This document shows positions 1-12,301 of a stretch of DNA of 64,000 nt, in pieces (within the stretch, counting starts at the first letter, position 1; the number at the start of each line of letters is the position of its first letter). The notes beneath the pieces are model-generated. The model saw only the letters and a program-made list of their open reading frames with translations. It was not told the DNA's origin and did not search any database. Made by a program: the position numbers and the translations under genes. The DNA is taken from NCBI GenBank assembly GCA_022385805.1, contig MU277699.1, positions 62,001 to 126,000 on the forward strand, given 5' to 3'. The DNA comes from Pilatotrama ljubarskyi (lineage: Eukaryota > Basidiomycota > Agaricomycetes > Polyporales > Polyporaceae).

Positions 1-72
1 GGACAAGTCAGTAGACCGTCCAACGCAGGTGGAAGGGACAAGAGCAGTGCAGGAGCAGGTCGGACCACTCAC

Positions 73-1451
73 CCATTGGCCCGCGGCGCCATTCCGGCGT
101 CGACGTCGCGCTGCAGCCCAGGCAGGTCTGTCCCTCGGTCGCGGGCTGATTCTCCGACTGCCATGTCAGAGGCGAGGCGAGAGTGAACAGCGGATGAGGA
201 GAGGATGGTCAGAGTGGCGCCGCGCAAGCTGAGCGGCCGTCACACGCACCTGTCGTCCCCTCGCGGCGTCCCCCTCGCCCTCCTCTGCCGTGCGATCCGC
301 CGCTCCCTGGGCCCCAGTCCCCGCAGGCGGCCGCGGCGGCTCGGGGGCTATGCGCTTCGCGGCCGCGTCGAGTGCTTGCGCGCCGTACGACGCGGCCTGG
401 CGCATGCGCTCGATCGTCTCCGCCGCCGCCGCGGCGCGTGGCTGGGTCGCCTCGTACGCGAGCGCGTTCGCCGAGTCGATGATGATGCGATAGGACTCGA
501 GCAGCTGCGAACCGCATCGGTCAACGGATATGCACGCATGTAAGGAACAGATTTGCGACGTACCTTGCTGAAGTCGATCCCTACGGGCGAGACGGCCGGC
601 GGAGCAGGCGCCTGCGTAGGCGGCGGGGCTGGTGCTTGCTGTGGTGGTGGTTGCGCCTGTGCTTGCGGCGGGGGCTGCACCTGCGCCTGGACGGGCACCG
701 GCTGGGCCTGCGGCTGGGTTTCGTTCTCCCGCGTTTTACGCACCGGTTGAGGGGGCGGGGCGGCCTCCGGCCGCTGAGGGGGACGCTCGTCTGTCCTGCG
801 GGGCTCGGGCCTGGGAGGCGGCTGCTGCTGATAGCGCCTGTCGTCGTGCGCCGTGCTCTGGGGCTGTTCGGCCCGAGTAGGCGGGGGTGCGTACGGCGGC
901 TGCTGCTGTCCTGGCGGAGGGCCTGGCGGATAAGGTGCACCGTGGTGGTGGGGCCACTCGCCCTGCCATTGCTGAGGCGGCGGGGGCGGGACGCCGTACG
1001 CCTGCGGCGGGTATCCCTGTTGGGGCGGATAGCCCGGCGCAGGCTGTGGCGGGCCGTACTGTGCGGGAGGAGGGTGAGGAGGAGGATGCTGGACAGGCTG
1101 AGAGGGAGGAGGAGGGGAGCGTACGGGCGGGCGAGACGAGCCCTGGGCGTACTGGCCGTTCTCGTAGGGTGCGGCGGGGGGATAGGAGGCGTACGGATAA
1201 GGGGGCGGGAACTCCTGGGGCGGGGCCTGGTGGTACATGTAGCGGCTGTCGGTGCTCATGTGTGCGGCGGAGGGGAGGACCTGGCGGTGGTAGAGTTCTG
1301 CTTCGCCGTCTGCGAGGGCGTATCTGAGCGAGGTGTAGGACGTCGCTTTGGCGGCAGCGCTGGAACGGGGCGGGTCAGCGACGGCATTTTGGGAGGACGA
1401 GTCTGGGGGCGCGGGGGCGTGGTCATGAGAGGCGTTGGAGTAGGGAGGCAT
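73..1451 (-). CDS. GATA-type zinc-finger transcription factor, 3' end outside window
   Basis: Probable sequence-specific nuclear transcription factor. Exons read on the minus strand are 1451-564, 504-250 and 157-73, joined in phase. The first about 295 residues are extremely rich in proline, glutamine and alanine, with many PPP and PPQ runs. A helical segment (IDFSKLLESYRIIIDSA) and an alanine-rich stretch follow. Exon 3 encodes the first half of a GATA finger, CLGCSATSTPEWRRGPMG, which has the C-x2-C pair and the invariant TPEWRRGP motif. A GTGAGT donor follows directly, so the second C-x2-C half should lie on an exon beyond position 1. No PAS domain is visible, which argues against a standard white-collar-2 protein, but the missing C-terminus prevents subfamily assignment. 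The start ATG at 1451 is the first in the frame. Confidence 0.8.
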
Positions 1452-2573
1452 TAAGGGAGCAGAAGGGGGGTCGTCAGAGGCACATGTACATTAAGCAGCA
1501 GCACGGGCGCGCAGGGCGAGGCGGGGCGGGGACATGTACTCGGGGGTGGGAGAAGCGGGGCGGGGGACGAGCACGACGTGTCGGGGGACGTTGGACACGG
1601 CGGGCGGAGGGGCACCGTCGAGGTGCGGGGCAGGAAAGAAAGGCGGAAGATATGTGCATGCTGCTACAAACGACGACGATCGACTCTGGATCTTGGAACT
1701 CGCACTAGACTGCCACGAGCATCACGCCCCCGACGCGGCAAACACTGCAGTCGTCTCAGAAACAATGGACCGGGACGCGACCTACGTTTCTGCCGCAACT
1801 TCTCGTCTGCAGCGGCTCTTCTGCGATGCTTACGGGCTGGCGGACTGGCCTGGGACTGCACGCGTGCGCTCGTCGAGGCAGCGGGCGGAGGTGCAAAATG
1901 GTCGCGAACGGACGCCCCGGCGGCAAACGCCCACTCTCGTTCAAACCGGCGCGTATGAGTAAAACACAACTCTAAATCACCCTAGACTGCCGACGACGCC
2001 CGGCGCGTCGTACACCGCTGCGCGTCCGTCGGTCCTATTTTCTGCGGCGTTATGGACCAGAACAGTCAGCAGCTGCGTCTACAGCGGTCACCGCGCGCAC
2101 AGAGGGCGACAGCGGACGGCTGCAGAGCAAGGCGGAGGCGGGAGAGCAGACAGGCGCTGGCGGACATTTGTTGAGAATCGGAGAAGCTTCTCAGCTTGAA
2201 GCTGCCGTCAATTCCAACCACAACACGTGATCCCATCACCCATCAGAGCACTGAGCAGCGCAGATTCAGAACGCGGCAGATGCAATCGCCAGGCACCTCC
2301 TCCTCCTCCCGCCCCTTGTCCAGATTCAGATTCTCACATCCGATCTCTCCGCCAGCTCTCAATCAGGCAGTCCGCCCCATCCCCCGTCTGCACCTCCGGA
2401 ATCGTCTCCATGGCTTGCATCGTTGCAGGGGTATGCATGTGTCCGCTTCTGCGTGTAGTACATCTCCGCTCTACAATGCCTGCGTAGGCTGTGTCTCTCG
2501 CGTCTTCCATCCACATCCACATCCGTCTTCTCCATCCCCGCATCCTCCAGCACGGGGCGAACCACAGTCTGCA
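1452..2573. other. Intergenic, GATA-factor promoter side
   Basis: This 1.1-kb gap lies between the start of the GATA gene and the end of the next minus-strand gene. It should hold the GATA promoter and 5' leader and the 3' UTR of the upstream neighbour. A pyrimidine-rich stretch lies near 2298-2320. The open frames here have no recognisable protein features and I do not call a gene. Confidence 0.4.
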
Positions 2574-4809
2574 TCAAGCGTGTGCTGCCACCGCCCGGCC
2601 CCCTCTATCGCCCTCCTTCCACTTCGCCGCCTTCCCCGGAGATGGCGCGGGCTCCTTCGACGACGCTGCCGCCGCCGCAGGGACGTCGACAGCCGAATGC
2701 CCGTCCTCGTGGACGGCCTTGTCGAACGGCGCTGCAGCAGTAGCCGGAGCAACCCCGCTCGCAGCCGCCGCCGCCCGCTCGCGCGCACGCCGGCGGCGCC
2801 GCAGGATCTTCTTCCGGTTCCGCACCGCGCGGTGGTAGCTCTGCTCGTCCCCGTAGAACAGCTGGTACTCGCAGAATGGGCAGATCCACTCCTCCGCAGG
2901 GTTCGTCAGGTTCGGCAGCGGCGTCACGGCAGGCTTCTGCTGCTGTGTCTGTGCTTGAGGAGCCTGTTGCTGTTGCTGCTCGGCGCCGGCGGCGGCTTTC
3001 TTGCCACGCCGCCGAGGCGGGATCTCCGCAGACAAGAAGCGAAGCGGAAGCGGGCTCAGCAGGTTCTGTGCGTTCTGCGCGACCTGCTGCGCGCTCGGCG
3101 GGCCCGTGTGCGGCAGCCGCGACGGCACGTAGTTGCGCAGGTGGTGCGGGTTCGACGCGTTCGCGAGTGCCGACCGCTTTTTCTTCTTCCCGCCCTTGCC
3201 CTTCGCCGCGGCGCCCCCGAGCGCCATCTGGTCGCCCTTCTGCTCCATGCCCTTGCCCCCCGAGCCCGAAGCGGGCTTCGTGCGGTCCGTACGCTTGGCG
3301 ACGGGCCCACTGAGGGCGGCGGCGGCGGCGGCCTGCTTGGCGGCTTCGGCGGCTTTGGCGGCTTGCCGGGCGAGCTCCTCTTCAAACCGGCTGTGGAGGA
3401 TCGCGACCTCCTCCTTTGTCGCGACGAGGCGGTCAGAGGCTTCGCAGAACGCGTGAGGATATTTCGGTCAGAATGACAGGAGAACGTAGGGACGGGCACT
3501 CACTGGCGCTGTGGCAGACGAACGTAAACTCGGTAGACGGGACTTCTAGAGGTGGTTGCGTCAGGGGCGATTTGGTCGGGGGAGGCGCTGTCGGAGCTTT
3601 GTTCTCGTCGCCCGGTTGTTGATCGTTGTCTTGTCTTTGTTCTCCAGTATGTTCAGCGTGTTCAGCAGCGAGAGACTCCTTGTACGCCCTGAACGCCCGT
3701 GCGAGCTTCGCCTCCCTTCTGCGGGACGGGCGCACCCTTACGGGGGCCCCGCTGCGATAGTCCACGCCGGTCTGCACGAACGGGTAGCTCGCCGAGAGCG
3801 CCTGGTCCAGCGCGAGCGTGTCCCCGTGCGCGAGCGCACCGAGCACCGCCGCGAGCTGCCGCTTCCGGCTCCTCAGCATCTCCTTGTGCTGCAGCCCCGC
3901 AAGCGTCGCGCGCGTCAGCCGGCCCCGCCGCCCGCCGCGCACCTGCACCCCCTGCGTCCCCAGAACGGACCCTATCCCAGCCCCTATGCCTACCATCCCC
4001 CCGCCGCCCCCTGCTCCTCCGACGCCGCCTCCTCTGCCGAGGGAGCTCGAGTCGACGTCGCGCTCGCGCCCCAAAGGGATGCCGTGGTCGGCGGGCTCGT
4101 CTTCTGCACCGGAGCCTGTCGAGGCGCCGTCGTGCCCGTGCGCGGAGCCGGACATGTTCGCGGGCACCTTGCGCTTCTTCGTGTTCCCGGGCTGCTGGAG
4201 ATGGTCCAAGTAATCCCCGTCCCCGCTCTCGTCGTCGTCCAGCCCGTCCCGGCCGTCCATCATCCCCATACCTATGCTTCCTCCCCCGCCTGACCCGTAC
4301 CCTATCCCCGTCCCGACCCCGAAGCCGAAGCCCGTGCCGAGCCCCGCAAGCGCGCTGCTCAGGTCGAGCGGCGTCGACGCGCGCGAGTCCGGGTCGGGCG
4401 GAGTCTGCTTGAAGAGGTCGCGCACGCCGCCGAGGACGGGCATGTAGTACGCCTCAAGCGCGAGCTGCGCGGTGAGCGTATCCCGGCCGGCGTGGTCGTC
4501 TGCCTGCTCGGCCGTGTGGCCGTCGGCGTCTTGTTGCCCGGTGGTAGCGCCGCTCGAGTCGAGGTGGGCGTGCGGGGCGTGGTCGGAGGTGCGTCTGCGC
4601 TTCGGGAGCGGCTTCACGCGGCGGAGCGTCGGGAGCTCGGGGACGTCGAAGACGGGCGAGGGGGCTCGATACATGTCGGCGTTTGTACTTGTGCTCGCAG
4701 GAGTGCTGGGGTCGGACGAAGCTGGCGAAGATGCTGGCTGTGAACGGTGCAGTGGCGGTCTTGCGGTGGTGGAAAAGCCTGGGAGGAGCTGGGAGAGGGA
4801 GCGGAGCAT
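2574..4809 (-). CDS. Conserved basic CxxC-type nuclear-like protein of unknown function
   Basis: Two exons, 4809-3504 and 3439-2574, joined in phase (donor GTGAGT), give about 723 residues. I do not recognise a named family. The N-terminal half is low-complexity and glycine-rich around residues 155-290, with a KKRK basic patch and an acidic stretch. A middle segment rich in R and K (about 315-390) is followed by an alanine-rich helical region (EEELARQAAKAAKAAKQAA) and a KGKGGKKKKR basic patch. Near the C-terminus EEWICPFCEYQLFYG carries a C-x2-C pair followed by an arginine-rich helix (RNRKKILRRRRRARERA). From memory, a similar W-x-C-x-x-C-E-Y segment before a charged helix occurs in uncharacterised fungal proteins. 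Nuclear location is inferred from the basic patches. A later in-frame ATG (MYRAPSPVF) could be the true start. Confidence 0.7.
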
Positions 4810-5987
4810 ATGAGCTCGCAGTCAGCACACGGTGTTCCTCGAGGAGAGCGACGCTGCCCGCGCCGGATGGCTGCGATTTTCGGGCGATCTGTGGCAATAG
4901 TCGACGGCTTACGTGGAATGGGGGTATGCGGACGGCGGGGCGTGCGCGTGCGTGCGTACGTGGCCGGTACAAGCGTGAGCTCTGCAGCCTGCTGTAGCTA
5001 TGCGAGTGCGAACAGTCCTTTGTGTGGCCGTCGTCGAATCGTCTTCGTACGTGGCCCGCGGCGCTTCGTCTTTCAGAGTATGCAAAATCGAGAGAGCGAG
5101 AATGCGCAAAGAGAATGTTTCTGTGCCGCACGCAAAGAGTGCTGGTCGGTGAAAGGAGGTTACAGAGCTCGGCCTGAAAGTGTGTAAAGGGAGTCGAGCG
5201 GGGCAGGGCTCTTGCGCTCGCCTGCTGCTGCCGACCTGAGAGATTGATTTCCCTCCGCTCAGCCACCGCAATCCGGCCCATAATCCGGCTCATTCGTTCA
5301 CGCTCAGAATATTCCCCACCAGACGCACTGCTCATGCAATGGCTGCAGATCCGTCGTCTGCGATGCTCGTCAGAGCTTTCTCCGGCCACAAACAAATTTT
5401 TCAGACCCATTTATTTACAACGACTGCGAGTGCCTCGACAGGTGAAGAGAGAAAATGAAATGCTACTACGGTACATGGGAGTGTGCGATGCGATGCTCTA
5501 ACGGATTGTCTCGTGGTGCTAGGATATATCTGAATGTCCGACTGCGCGTCGCAATAAGTAAGGGTATCGCGAGACGAAGGTAGACATTATAGCTCTGCTC
5601 ATGCTGACAGTGACAGGCCCCGAACAAACCTCTATGGACGAAGTGTGATGCTGCAATAAGGATAGGGCGGGCGAGGCGAGGCGACGCCTGCGTATTGAAA
5701 CAGACGATGGGGGCGGATTAGTAGGGCCGTACGATAGACGATGAGCAGATGTGGTGCAACGAGACCGAGAGCGTGAGACGTGTGAGAGCAGCGCATGTAG
5801 GAAGAGAACATGGAATGTAGTATGGAATCAGGGAACCTCGAGGCGGAGTCGATGCATGGGTCGTCGTAGACATATGGCATGGATTCGAATCTTGAAAGAA
5901 GACGTCGTCGGGTCGAGAAGCGGAACCGAAACTGGGATCGTTGGGAAGGGGTCGAGGACGTGGGAAGGGAACAGGCGGGGTAGGCGT
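4810..5987. other. Intergenic: promoter of the CxxC gene and 3' UTR of DED1
   Basis: The 1.18-kb gap lies between two minus-strand genes. The left part should be the promoter and leader of the CxxC gene. The right part, just after the DED1 stop, is the likely DED1 3' UTR and is less GC-rich near 5390-5640. I see no gene. Confidence 0.4.
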
Positions 5988-8107
<2,120 letters not shown>

Positions 8108-8482
8108 ATTAAGGATGGATGAAGAAAAAGAACAAGAGTATGAGAAGTTGTCAAGTTTTCGTCTATGAGCGTTGAGCTGGAAACGAGTCGAGATGGGAGA
8201 TGGTGATCGTCCACCACAAAGGCGAGTGAGAAATTTGTATCCCCCGCTGGAGCTTACCAAACCCACAGTGGCACCTCGCTTACCTAAGCTCTTGCCGGAA
8301 CGGGCAAACGGCCGTGCCATCGGCACCAACTGAGCGCGCGACGTGGCACCCCGTAGGCGCCGGACGGTCCGCGCTCGCCGCCGCGTAGCAGCGCATTAGG
8401 CGCTCACAGCGCGTACTGTACCGCGTCCAGCCAAGTTACAGCAGCCACCTCTCCTTCGTCTCGCACCTCCACCTCCGCCGCC
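8108..8482. promoter_or_regulatory. Divergent promoter region DED1 / SEC72
   Basis: Only 375 bp separate the start codons of two divergent housekeeping genes, so both promoters and 5' leaders must lie here. I see no TATA box in a convincing position. The right half, next to SEC72, is GC-rich. Confidence 0.55.
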
Positions 8483-9487
8483 ATGTCCCACTCGCACTCG
8501 CACGCTCCAGGGCAGTCGCACAACCACAGCCATGGCCCTCCTCCCCAGCAACAGCAGCAGCAACAACAGCAGGCGACCATGGCCATGCGTCCGCCGGACC
8601 CACTCATGCAGGCCGTCATCGAGGAGAGCTTCCGCCCAGTCGACCTGGCCCTCGGCCCTCCCGAGAACGCGACAGTGCTCTGCGGGAAGCACAAGCAGGA
8701 GAAGTGTGCTGACTGCGGAGAGGACTACCGCGCGCTCAACCGCCTCTCCCGCCTCCTCGTCGCGAACCCGAACCTGCGCTGTCCCCCGCCTCCGCAGGTA
8801 GTCTCCCAGAACCTCTCCCAAGCAATCAACAACACCAAAGATGAGGGAAACGTGCGTGGAATACTGCCTCTGAGGTCCCTTGTGTGAGGTGCTGAAGACG
8901 TACCGCCGCTGCTAGACCCTGTTCAAGGGCGGCCTCCACGTCCAGGCCATCCAGCGGTACACCATGGCCGCGAGCATTGCTGTGCAGCGCCCACCATGGG
9001 AGGCGCAGCAGCTCATGCGCGAAGAACTCTCCATGATCCTCTCCAACCGCTCGGCTGCTTTCTACGAGGCTGGCGACTATATCAGTGCGCTGGTCGATGC
9101 TGAGACCGTCATCCAGCTCAAGCGACCTTGGAGCAAGGGTCACTTCCGGAAGGCACGGGCGCTCATGAAGCTGGAGCGATACCAGGAAGCCAAGGAGGCT
9201 ATCCAGCTCGGACTGTCGTTTGAGCCTACCAATCCGGTGAGTCCTCGTTAGACGAAGGTGTGAACAGTGTCTTGGCTGGGTAATGGATAGCTGACCCTTC
9301 GAGGTCCTGGCCATGCGCTGTCCACTTGAATCCTCCGAAAACCTGAGTGTATACGTTGCATGTGACAAATCACTGATGATATGCCTCTCAGGAAATGACG
9401 CAAATGTTGGCGGACATCGAGTCACACCTGAACGCGTCGGAAAAGAGCCTTGAGAAGGCGTCTCCACAGCCGATACCCGTGTCGTGA
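8483..9487 (+). CDS. SEC72: Sec72-like TPR subunit of the ER post-translational translocon
   Basis: Three exons (8483-8851, 8916-9236, 9392-9487), all phase 0, give 261 residues. The first about 30 residues are His- and Gln-rich (MSHSHSHAPG, then a Q9 run). A conserved CGKHKQEKCADCGEDY segment at about 67-82 looks like a small Cys/His-rich module. TPR-like helices follow from about residue 115 to 230, including NTLFKGGLHVQAIQRY, NRSAAFYEAGDYISAL and HFRKARALMKLERYQEA. Fungal Sec72 proteins combine such an N-terminal module with TPR repeats, sit in the Sec62/63 complex and bind Hsp70 tails. Another small TPR co-chaperone is possible. The short leader and divergence from DED1 fit a housekeeping gene. 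Confidence 0.7.
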
Positions 9488-10651
9488 TGTATGTTATCCT
9501 ATGATATGGTATGGTACTTGTACACTGTATATCCTCATTCTGTCATCACTTCCTGGAAGTCCTTGCATTGACCCGCCATTTTTCCCCGTTGACTGTGTGT
9601 CTGGACGCTCGAGGGTCGGTAAAAAGCTGGAAATTCCCCTCCGCCAGCACGGACTTCGCAACCGCGCATCGTTCTCCAGGTGGAGCAAAACCTGCTCTTG
9701 TATCACGGGCCACTCGAGGCGTACTGAGTTCCCGAAGAGCAGTACTGTATTCGCTGGCTATCCCGAGCCTACACGTGCGTGTGCAGGAAGGCCGCGAGTG
9801 GGATCGCCGGAGGTGCGCGCTGCACGAAGAGGCCTGGTCCCTTCTAGAGACCAAGTGCATCGGTGAAAGAGTCCCTTCCGAACGCGCGCGCGTGACGGGG
9901 TCAACAGCTGCAACGGCGCGTCCTGCCACGTCTGCAAGACGATTGAGGTCGCCTACCACGGACACGCATCCTACGCGAGTCTGACCTGCTTGATGCGCAG
10001 TGCTGTGGCAGTGCGCCCTGCGATGCGCAAATGTGAGATTCTGCGGTGCCTCGAGGGCTAACATATGCAGCACGAAATGCTTGAGCAGTGTATGAGACAT
10101 CGAGGAGACATTGGAGAGGATATGGTAGACACCCATCTGAGTCGGAATTCTTGTAGTCGTGCTCAAAGACATGCTCGGCCTGAGCCGCACTTAGGCCACA
10201 CATGTATCGCACATATTCCGGTGAGCTTCACTATGCACCGGGCGGTTTGAGCATGAACATCAATTACTAGGAGCTGCTGTACTCGGAGCAGGTCTGAATA
10301 GAAGGGAAGCGAGCCGTAAGTGAGGCGAGACGAAACTTAACATAGTAACGGAAAAGCTTGTGCGTGAGAAGTCAAGAAGTGAACCGACGCTTCTGCAACC
10401 TCTTCCGTGCCACCCGACGGACGAACATCGCGGGAGCTCCTTTTTGTGCGAAGGGTCAACAGTGCCGCAGGTTGCCATCTAGTTAACGGGAGGCAGGGAG
10501 TCAGGTGGACAGGTCCAATCGCATGCTCGGGTAAGTCAGGACTCACGACCACTGACGACCAGCGTCCAGGAAGCAGCAATGATAAAAAGGTTTAATTCAG
10601 CGTCCCCACCATTCGCCAGTCGTGTCGCAAGCAGCTGACGAGCCTTCAGCT
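9488..10651. other. Intergenic between two convergent genes
   Basis: The gap is 1.16 kb between the SEC72 stop and the stop of the minus-strand gene. It is longer than needed for two 3' UTRs. Several open frames exist, but none has a recognisable domain, sensible splice pattern or homology I know. I see no repeat. Confidence 0.35.
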
Positions 10652-11104
10652 TCAGATGTCCCCGCGTTCCCATGCCTCCAGGAGGTCGTACATGTCACTG
10701 CGAAGCCGCGACCAGGACAAGATCGGCTCGATGGAGAACCCGGCGTTCCTCAGCTCGCGGAGACTGGCCCAGACCCAGTTCTGACTGTTCCAGGAAGGGT
10801 CGTAGCGGGTGACGGGGATCTGGGCGAGGAGGCGCTCGAACCTCGGGATGGCCTCCGCAGGAATGCGACCGACGGACAGGGAGCCACGCCAGGTCTCGTC
10901 GCGCAGGGGGACGTCCTTCACGACCTCGTAGCAGTAGGTGTCGGTGTTCCCTGCGACGGTGTAGCGGTTCCCGATTTGCTGGTCGTCTTTGCCTGCAGTT
11001 TTGAAGGTCAGGGCCCAGTGGAGGGGATGGTCTTCGCCCTCGGAGTCCTTGCCGCGCCAGACCTGCGTCACCTCGAGGACGATTTGCGAATTTCCGTCGG
11101 CCAT
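10652..11104 (-). CDS. Small conserved hypothetical protein (DUF6914-like)
   Basis: Single-exon gene of 150 residues with a clean ATG at 11104. It contains LHWALTFKTAGKDDQQIGNRY, then TYCYEVVKDVPL, then a C-terminal helical part ending LLEAWERGDI. The H-W-A-L start followed by a Y/F-x-V type strand resembles short single-domain proteins that are multi-copy in Agaricomycetes (from memory DUF6914). No signal peptide, membrane segment or catalytic motif is visible. Function is unknown. The absence of introns is unusual for this window, where nearly every other gene is split. Confidence 0.65.
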   Translation of the reverse strand: MADGNSQIVLEVTQVWRGKDSEGEDHPLHWALTFKTAGKDDQQIGNRYTVAGNTDTYCYEVVKDVPLRDETWRGSLSVGRIPAEAIPRFERLLAQIPVTRYDPSWNSQNWVWASLRELRNAGFSIEPILSWSRLRSDMYDLLEAWERGDI

Positions 11105-12301
11105 GCGTCCGCTAGAGGGACGGTCATGGGGTACGTGAAGTCAATGACGCATTGACAACATACGGCGAGTTCTGGAACCAATGACCGTTCGACCTGAGGA
11201 ATGCGAAGACGGGGACATGAGCCATATTCCCAGAAGACGCATGGAGTTATGAGGCATACATCGAGCTGGGACGGTTGCTGTCCGACTTTACAACCGTGGC
11301 GGAATGTACACCGTCTTCTTACCGGTAGCTGGTCAAGCCTCCGATATCGTCCGTCAGATGAGACTCGGAGGCGAGATGGCCAATGGCGCGAGCTTGTGCA
11401 CAGCAGAGATGGCGACGGTTGTCAACCGCGGAGGGCGGGCACTTGGAGCCATAGCCTCGCAGAGACGAAAAGAATAAAAGCAAACCAATTTACTGTTCGT
11501 GTTTGGCCTGACCTATGCTGCTCTTCTCCGGATGCGCGCATCCCCCGTACACAAACGCCCCCAACGGCCTGGGGCCCAGAGCTGCGCGAAATCAGCAGCC
11601 TGCCAGACGTGGTCGGACAGGCTGACGGCGTGCCCAAAGTCTCAGAAAAAGGCACCCCCAGCTCATGACGGTGACGTACATGCAGTGCCAGCCTCGGTCC
11701 TTGAGAACATCCGCGAATTCGGGGAAGCCTCGCCGTATCGTCCGCAGCGTCCCCAGAGCAAAATACAAGGGATTACCGCGCTGCTGCGATGCTGAGTGTT
11801 CGGTCGCAGTGAGAGTCCGGGCTAATGCTGCCTCGGTGAAAAGGTGACGAAGCAGGATGCATAACGGCAGGCAAAGGCCCTGTATGCATATGTATTCTTC
11901 CCCAGAGCGCGCCAGGAACTGCAGACGAACTGGGGTTCCTGTGCACAGCAATCTCATCCAATTTGAATGCCCGCCGGGCCCGAGTTCCGCGTGCGTCATG
12001 GGCCTCTGAGATCCTGCGCTTTCCCCGTGCTAGCTGTTTGGGCTCCATGGCCAGAGAATTGGACGAGAAGAAACAGCACACGCCCACCAGACGAAACCGT
12101 GTTCAATCCTCTGGCCAGATTTTCATAAGTACCGTGTCCATGCAGAATACAGCACTCACGATAACGAGTGCATTACTCTCCCCGTCGTATCATAACCGTA
12201 GGATAGTACCTGTACAGAATATGTGTCCTCTCCATCGAGTCTCCAGTCGTGTCATGATCCGAGCTCAAGCCTGCATGCGACAGTCACCGAACATCGCCGT
12301 G
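11105..12301. other. Intergenic, no gene seen
   Basis: The gap is 1.2 kb between the start of the small DUF6914-like gene and the stop of the App1 gene, both on the minus strand. It should contain the promoter of the former and the 3' UTR of the latter. Open frames around 11592-11999 have no recognisable features. Confidence 0.35.

Noticed and set aside
2196..3476. 426-residue open frame on the plus strand
   Set aside because: It is antisense to the spliced CxxC gene, is highly biased to Arg, Leu and Pro, and has no domain; GC-rich codons on the real strand explain its openness.
4454..5410. 318-residue minus-strand frame overlapping the start of the CxxC gene
   Set aside because: It overlaps the real exon in another frame and is low-complexity and Arg-rich without features.
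9867..10065. Short plus-strand frame with several cysteines (SCNGASCHVCK)
   Set aside because: It has no start, no plausible splice partner and no signal peptide; too short to judge.
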